From: Chloroflexota bacterium | Lineage (GTDB): Bacteria; Chloroflexota; Anaerolineae; Anaerolineales; Villigracilaceae | Assembly: GCA_016195815.1 (NCBI GenBank) | Contig: JACPYX010000006.1 | Coordinates: forward strand, 186,001-250,000 | DNA: 64,000 nucleotides | Reading direction: 5' to 3' | In this document: one piece after another, positions 60,077 through 64,000 of the stretch | Position numbering within the stretch: the first letter of the stretch is position 1 | How the letters are laid out: each line of letters opens with the position of its first letter | Translations under genes and position numbers: made by a program | Notes under the pieces: model-generated | Told to the model about the DNA's origin: nothing | Database searches by the model: none | The model's input: only the letters and a program-made list of their open reading frames with translations

Positions 60077-61192
60077 ATGATTTCTTTAATCGCTTTGATC
60101 GTAGCAGCCACCATTCCTCTTGGTTTCCTGTACGCGGTAAATAAGCTGGACTTTTATCGCACAGGAAATATTCGCTTTATTGCATTAAGCGGCCTCTGGG
60201 GAGTAATTGCTTATTATCTGGCCGCCCGCATCAATCCTACCCTCGTGCAAAATGGCGTCGTAAGCAGGGATATGTTGGTGCGCTTTGTCGCTCCCGCCAT
60301 CGAAGAAACTCTCAAGGGTCTTATTTTGATCTACCTGGTGCGCCAGATCAATTTCAAATATTTTGTGGATGGCGCCATCTATGGGTTTGCCTCTGGCATT
60401 GGTTTTGCCATCTTCGAAAATTTCGAATACGTGCTTGGACATCCATCCACTGCACTGACTCTTTCCATTTCACGCGTACTTTCCACCAATCTCATTCACG
60501 CCACGAGCAGCGCCCTGCTCGGCATCGCGCTCGGCTTGGCGCGCTTCGACCGCTCGCTTCTGCGCCGCGCCTTCTACCTGCTTGGCGGCCTCGGGCTGGC
60601 ATATATCGTCCATAGCGGATTCAATAATATGGTCAACAGCGGAGCCGCCCTGCTATTTGCCTTCGCAGCAGGTTTCAGCGGCGCAGGCATTATCTACCTC
60701 GCCATCCAGCGCGGACTTAAGGAAGAAGGAGGCTGGATCAAAGAAAAACTCGGCATGGCAGACGGCGTGACAACCAGAGAGGCGTCCGTCGTTCATCATC
60801 TCGATAAACTGGACGATGTTCTATCTCCGTTGGCTGAAAAATTCGGTGATGCGAAGGCCGTTCAGAGCGAGCAATTCCTGGTTATGCAGGCCCAGCTTGG
60901 CATCCAGCGCAAAATGCTCGAAAAATTAAAGGATGAAAAAATGCGCGCGGCGGTCGAAGCGCAAATGGAAGACTTGCGCGAGAAAATGAACATCGCCCGG
61001 CGCGAGGTGGGTGTATATTGTATGTTGTATCTTCGCAACATTTTTCCTGAGAACGACAACACCATTCAGTCCATTATCCAGGAACGGATCGCTTTCAGCG
61101 CCGCCGCAAATAAAGGCGGCGCCGGAAGCGGACTTTGGGATAAACTTGGAGACCGGACCAAACGACAATCCGCGCCGGAAAAAAGTGAATGA
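60077..61192 (+). CDS. PrsW-like intramembrane protease with cytoplasmic coiled-coil
   Basis: This 371-residue protein has about seven membrane helices (to about residue 215) and a cytoplasmic C-terminal part of about 150 residues that is mostly helical. The PrsW motifs are complete: Glu76-Glu77 with Lys80 in APAIEETLKG, Glu114 in FENFEY, His141 in NLIHATSS, and His179/Asn183 in HSGFNNM. PrsW of Bacillus cleaves the anti-sigma RsiW. Here it shares the locus with an ECF sigma and probable anti-sigma. The next gene starts one base after its stop. Confidence 0.88.
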   Translation: MISLIALIVAATIPLGFLYAVNKLDFYRTGNIRFIALSGLWGVIAYYLAARINPTLVQNGVVSRDMLVRFVAPAIEETLKGLILIYLVRQINFKYFVDGAIYGFASGIGFAIFENFEYVLGHPSTALTLSISRVLSTNLIHATSSALLGIALGLARFDRSLLRRAFYLLGGLGLAYIVHSGFNNMVNSGAALLFAFAAGFSGAGIIYLAIQRGLKEEGGWIKEKLGMADGVTTREASVVHHLDKLDDVLSPLAEKFGDAKAVQSEQFLVMQAQLGIQRKMLEKLKDEKMRAAVEAQMEDLREKMNIARREVGVYCMLYLRNIFPENDNTIQSIIQERIAFSAAANKGGAGSGLWDKLGDRTKRQSAPEKSE

Positions 61193-61193
61193 T

Positions 61194-61937
61194 ATGACAG
61201 AAGATATTTCCAACCAACTCAAAACATCCTTCCTCTTCCGCGGCCTGCCAGCCGAGACTTTGAGAGCGGTCGCTCAAAAAGTCGGCACACACAAGCTGGC
61301 TGAAGGCGATGTGCTCATACGCAAAGGCGATGAAGGCGATTCATTGTTCATGATCAACGAAGGCTGGTTTAAGATCGTCACTCAGGATGCGCAAGGCGGC
61401 GAACTCATCATCAACCAGACCGGCCCCGGCGAAACCATCGGCGAGATGGCGTTGCTGGATGAAGCGCCGCGTTCCGCTACAGTCATCGCCCTGTCAAATG
61501 CAAAAGTGCTGGAATTAAAGAAAGATGCCTTTCAGGAAATCCTCGATCAGCGTCCCGATATTGCGCTGACCCTGATCCGCAGTTTTTCATCCCGCCTGCG
61601 CTTCTCCACTACTTACATCGAGAAAGCCATTGACTGGAGTCAGAAGATCGCCGCCGGCGATTATTCCTTTACTGAAAACACGCAGGCCATCATGAAAAGC
61701 GGCGGTAGCGATGACGACAAAGCCGCCCAGCTTCTCTCGGCCTTCTTCAAAATGGTCAAGAGCGTGAAAGCCCGTGAAGACGAGTTGAAACAAAAGGTTG
61801 AAAAACTTAGCTTACAGATTGACGAAGCGCGCCGCAAGCGGGAATTCGAAGAAATCACGAACACGGATTTCTATGCCAGCCTGAAAGAACAGGCCAGGCA
61901 ATTGCGCGCCCAGCGTAAGGCGAATGAGGAAGAATAA
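61194..61937 (+). CDS. Cyclic-nucleotide-binding protein with C-terminal coiled-coil
   Basis: This 247-residue protein has a CRP-type cyclic-nucleotide-binding domain at residues about 10-125. The phosphate-binding cassette ETIGEMALLDEAPRSATV has the Glu and Arg that hold the ribose and phosphate. It is followed by a helical region and a charged coiled-coil (about 180-247; ELKQKVEKLSLQIDEARRK). There is no helix-turn-helix, so it is not a transcription factor; it may scaffold or regulate its neighbours. It sits between the PrsW and MinD2 genes. Confidence 0.88.
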   Translation: MTEDISNQLKTSFLFRGLPAETLRAVAQKVGTHKLAEGDVLIRKGDEGDSLFMINEGWFKIVTQDAQGGELIINQTGPGETIGEMALLDEAPRSATVIALSNAKVLELKKDAFQEILDQRPDIALTLIRSFSSRLRFSTTYIEKAIDWSQKIAAGDYSFTENTQAIMKSGGSDDDKAAQLLSAFFKMVKSVKAREDELKQKVEKLSLQIDEARRKREFEEITNTDFYASLKEQARQLRAQRKANEEE

Positions 61938-61948
61938 ACGGAGGCAGT

Positions 61949-62734
61949 ATGAGTAAGGGAAAAATCGTATCCATCCATTCGTTCCGCGGGGGAACTGGAA
62001 AATCGAACACCACCGCCAATCTTGCCGCGCAAGTTGCGCTGGCGGGAAAACGCGTCGGCGTGGTGGACACTGACATTCAGTCTCCCGGCATCCATGTTTT
62101 GTTTGGCCTCGACGAAAACAAGATGGGCAAGACCCTCAACGATTTCCTGCACGGGAAATGCACCATCGGCGAAGTCGCTTTCAATATCGGCGAAAAAGCC
62201 GCCGACGCGGATGGACGCGCAAAACTGTCCGGCATGAATCTGTGGCTGTTCCCCTCCTCCATTCGCGGGCGTGAGATCAGCCAGATCCTGCGCGAAGGCT
62301 ACGATGTCAATTTGCTGAACCAGGGTTTTCAAGGCATGTTGAAGGAACTCGATCTCGATTATCTTTTCATTGATACGCATCCCGGCCTCAACGAAGAAAC
62401 CCTGCTCTCCATCGCCATCTCCGACATTCTCGTCATCATATTACGCCCCGACGACCAGGACTTTCAAGGCACGGCCGTCACCGTGGATATTGCCCGCAGT
62501 CTCGACGTTCCCAATTTGCTGCTCATGGTCAACAAGGCCCTTCCCAAATATAACGCCGCGGACATCAAACAAACTGTCGAGGAAAATTTCAAGGCCAGCG
62601 TGGCGGGCGTCCTGCCGCTTTCTTTCGACATGGCCGAGAATGCCAGCCAGGATATTTTCTCGCTGCGATTCCCAGATCATGAATGGTCAAAAGCTCTGCG
62701 CGGCGTATCTCAATCCATTTTGGAAATCAAATAG
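61949..62734 (+). CDS. MinD/ParA-like ATPase (MinD2)
   Basis: This 261-residue ATPase is a paralogue of MinD1 and has the same features: SFRGGTGKSNTTANLA with Arg for the first signature lysine, VVDTDIQSPGIH, DTHPGLNEETLLSI and RPDDQDFQGTAVT. The middle insert (GEKAADADGRAKLSG) is longer than in MinD1. GGAGG lies before ATG 61949. It is followed by a Cys-rich mini-protein gene and a winged-helix-like gene, the same pairing as MinD1. Confidence 0.9.
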   Translation: MSKGKIVSIHSFRGGTGKSNTTANLAAQVALAGKRVGVVDTDIQSPGIHVLFGLDENKMGKTLNDFLHGKCTIGEVAFNIGEKAADADGRAKLSGMNLWLFPSSIRGREISQILREGYDVNLLNQGFQGMLKELDLDYLFIDTHPGLNEETLLSIAISDILVIILRPDDQDFQGTAVTVDIARSLDVPNLLLMVNKALPKYNAADIKQTVEENFKASVAGVLPLSFDMAENASQDIFSLRFPDHEWSKALRGVSQSILEIK

Positions 62735-62743
62735 GAGACGCGC

Positions 62744-62956
62744 ATGAAATGCTGGCACTGTGAAGAACCCGCCCGCGCTGCCTGCTCCTTTTGTGGGCGA
62801 TTCGTTTGCAAGGACCACGCCAACACCATGTCCACTTTTTTGACGATGTATGTGGGCGCCAACAACGTTCCAAAAGGTCTGGCCGTGGCAAATGTCATCT
62901 GGTGCGGAGAATGCGAGCCGCAGCCCGAACCCATTTCCATGCCCGAACTGTATTAG
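62744..62956 (+). CDS. 70-residue Cys-rich zinc-finger-like protein
   Basis: Cys pairs occur as CWHC (residues 3-6), CSFC (14-17), CKDH (Cys22 and His25) and CGEC (54-57). The first three fit a B-box/AN1-like zinc finger; the last could join. It is cytoplasmic and AGGAG precedes the ATG. It lies between MinD2 and the winged-helix-like gene in one run. Function unknown; probably a protein-protein adaptor. Confidence 0.7.
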   Translation: MKCWHCEEPARAACSFCGRFVCKDHANTMSTFLTMYVGANNVPKGLAVANVIWCGECEPQPEPISMPELY

Positions 62957-62966
62957 TGAGGCAATC

Positions 62967-63326
62967 ATGCCTGGCATATTTGACCGGTTGCAAAAAGAAA
63001 TAGAGAACAAACAGGGCGAAGGCGGTATTACCGCGCTCGATCTGGCGGACCTGCCTCCGACTTTGCGAAAGATCATGCGCCTCATGCTGCGGGAACTGCA
63101 ACTTGGTTACCCCGAAATGACGGACGCCATCGCATCCCTGCCAGACGCGGAACGGATCCCGTCAAAAGAACTGGATGAATCGCTCGACGTTTTAACCCGT
63201 CAGGGCTGGCTCATTCGCATCGGTGAAGGTCTCAAAGCCATCTATAAAGTCAACCTGCGCCGCAAAAGCGGAAGTAATTTGGCAGGCGGCATTTGGGGCA
63301 CGCTCGACGAAAAATTGAAAAAATAA
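62967..63326 (+). CDS. Winged-helix-like partner of MinD2
   Basis: This 119-residue protein begins FDRLQKEIENKQ, then a helical part (DLADLPPTLRKIMRLMLRE), a winged-helix-like region (YPEMTDAIASLP ... SKELDESLDVLTRQGWLIR with IYKVNLRRK) and a tail ending TLDEKLKK. It matches the partner of MinD1 in size, place and helix layout. ATG 62967 is the natural start (MPGIFDR). Function unknown. Confidence 0.65.
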   Translation: MPGIFDRLQKEIENKQGEGGITALDLADLPPTLRKIMRLMLRELQLGYPEMTDAIASLPDAERIPSKELDESLDVLTRQGWLIRIGEGLKAIYKVNLRRKSGSNLAGGIWGTLDEKLKK

Positions 63327-63335
63327 TTGGAATAA

Positions 63336-63422
63336 AAATGTTATTGCGAGAAGGGTGTTCTTCTCGACAAAGCAATTCCTCATAACTGGAGACTGCTTCG
63401 CACAGTGCGCTCGCAGTGACAG
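63336..63422. repeat. REP-like element between the MinD2 operon and the cyclase gene
   Basis: Starts ttattgcgagaag, contains aagcaattcct and gactgcttcgca, and ends ctcgcagtgaca. Degenerate copy of the family at 12097-12165 and 42068-42152. Confidence 0.65.
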
Positions 63423-63446
63423 GCAATACCGCACCTTTACAATTTA

Positions 63447-64000
63447 TTATTCTTTTGGACCGAGCAATTCAAAAATAGACATTTCACTGCTCTTGCCTTT
63501 CAATGCAACCGATCCAAGTGGCTTCGTTTCGAAATGCGAATCAATCGCGGCTCGAATCCGGCCGCTGATGATGATCTGATCTTTCGCGGCTTTGTTCATC
63601 AAACGAGCGGTCGTGTTCACCGCGTCGCCCAGCACGTTGAATTCGCGGCGGCCGCGCGGCTCACCGATCTCGGCTACGAAGGTTGGGCCGTCGTGAATGC
63701 CGATCTGACAAGTCACTTCCGGCAAAACGCCGCCCACCGTGGGAGGCTTGATGGCCCGCACAATTTCACGGATCGCCAGGGCAGCCTGCGCCGCGCGGTT
63801 TGCATCATTCGTGTGCGCGGTTGGTACACCGAAATAGACGACAATATCCGAGCCGGAAAGATGATATGTAATTTTTTTGAGCACACCGCCGCGCGCTTCC
63901 ACTGCGGCATTGATGTGAGCGAAAGCCCGCGAAAAACTGTTGACCACTTTGAGTTCCTCGCCGGGCAAAGCCAGGTCCACCAATTCGGGCAGGCCGACAA
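63447..64000 (-). CDS. Class III nucleotide cyclase domain protein, 3' part only
   Basis: The frame is open to the right edge of the window, so only the C-terminal part (about 184 residues) is visible. It has VYFGVPTAHTNDANRAAQAAL, GIHDGPTFVAEIG and VLGDAVNTTARLMNKAA, words of class III adenylate/guanylate cyclases. VLGDAVNTTARL holds the conserved Asn/Arg pair that contacts the nucleotide. The first metal Asp would be outside the window. The final part (ALKGKSSEMSIFELL) is also normal for the family. A cyclase next to a cyclic-nucleotide-binding protein is a logical pair. Confidence 0.82.
   Translation of the reverse strand, partial: VGLPELVDLALPGEELKVVNSFSRAFAHINAAVEARGGVLKKITYHLSGSDIVVYFGVPTAHTNDANRAAQAALAIREIVRAIKPPTVGGVLPEVTCQIGIHDGPTFVAEIGEPRGRREFNVLGDAVNTTARLMNKAAKDQIIISGRIRAAIDSHFETKPLGSVALKGKSSEMSIFELLGPKE

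Overview
The window is a gene-dense bacterial chromosome segment with small gaps, one tRNA gene, many hairpin terminators and many overlapping ATGA junctions. The mix of families suggests an uncultured member of the Chloroflexota, probably Anaerolineae: a STAND/BTAD regulator, DUF5317, DUF4126, a deazaflavin-dependent oxidoreductase, UPF0316 and MinD/CNB/PrsW clusters. This placement is an inference from gene content; no rRNA or ribosomal protein is present to settle it.

Layout. 1-3.6 kb: end of a thiamine-type ABC importer (ThiB end, ThiP, ThiQ) and a DUF402 protein. 3.6-4.6 kb (minus): DUF4126 protein and two tiny membrane proteins. 4.7-7.7 kb: phosphofructokinase, an 18-codon gene with its own promoter and hairpin, and a DUF4173 membrane protein. 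7.7-14.8 kb (minus): a complete ECF transporter (A, A', T, S) with a nucleoside hydrolase, ribokinase, YhhQ-type queuosine-precursor transporter and EamA exporter, which looks like nucleoside or queuosine salvage; tRNA-Glu(CTC) follows. 15-20 kb: a GT39-like membrane protein and lactate-utilisation LutA plus fused LutB-LutC, split by a methyltransferase. 20-25 kb: glucan phosphorylase, UPF0316, rhodanese, M29 aminopeptidase, S23-type four-helix protein. 25-31.4 kb: polysaccharide genes (bi-domain oxidoreductase, heparinase-like protein, GT4) with an AT-rich HEPN-like gene among them. 31.4-35.7 kb (minus): HD hydrolase, SanA-like protein, PhnC and a tandem-fused PhnE. 35.9-42 kb (minus): PAS-GAF-HD-GYP, a RiPP-leader-like protein, DUF5317, a 47-residue peptide and a large STAND-TPR-BTAD regulator. 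42-48 kb (minus): inositol monophosphatase, response regulator, arginase, small membrane protein, imidazolonepropionase and an EcoRV-like restriction-modification pair. 48-55.6 kb: methyltransferases, a zinc-ribbon membrane protein, a YczE-like protein, an alpha-oxoamine synthase, a deazaflavin-type oxidoreductase and LigA.

55.6-64 kb is the most coherent candidate for a little-described system. Two MinD-like ATPase genes are each paired with a small winged-helix-like gene. Around them lie an ECF sigma/anti-sigma pair, an Asn-rich beta-propeller lipoprotein, a PrsW-like intramembrane protease, a cyclic-nucleotide-binding coiled-coil protein, a Cys-rich mini-protein and a class III nucleotide cyclase. 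Together they suggest envelope sensing, regulated proteolysis and cyclic-nucleotide control of a MinD-type ATPase.

A second window-wide signal is an abundance of short degenerate repeats and palindromes. Many are carried in frame inside conserved genes at domain borders (ThiP, ThiQ, LutB-LutC, bi-domain oxidoreductase, heparinase-like protein, GT4) or form gene ends (ribokinase).
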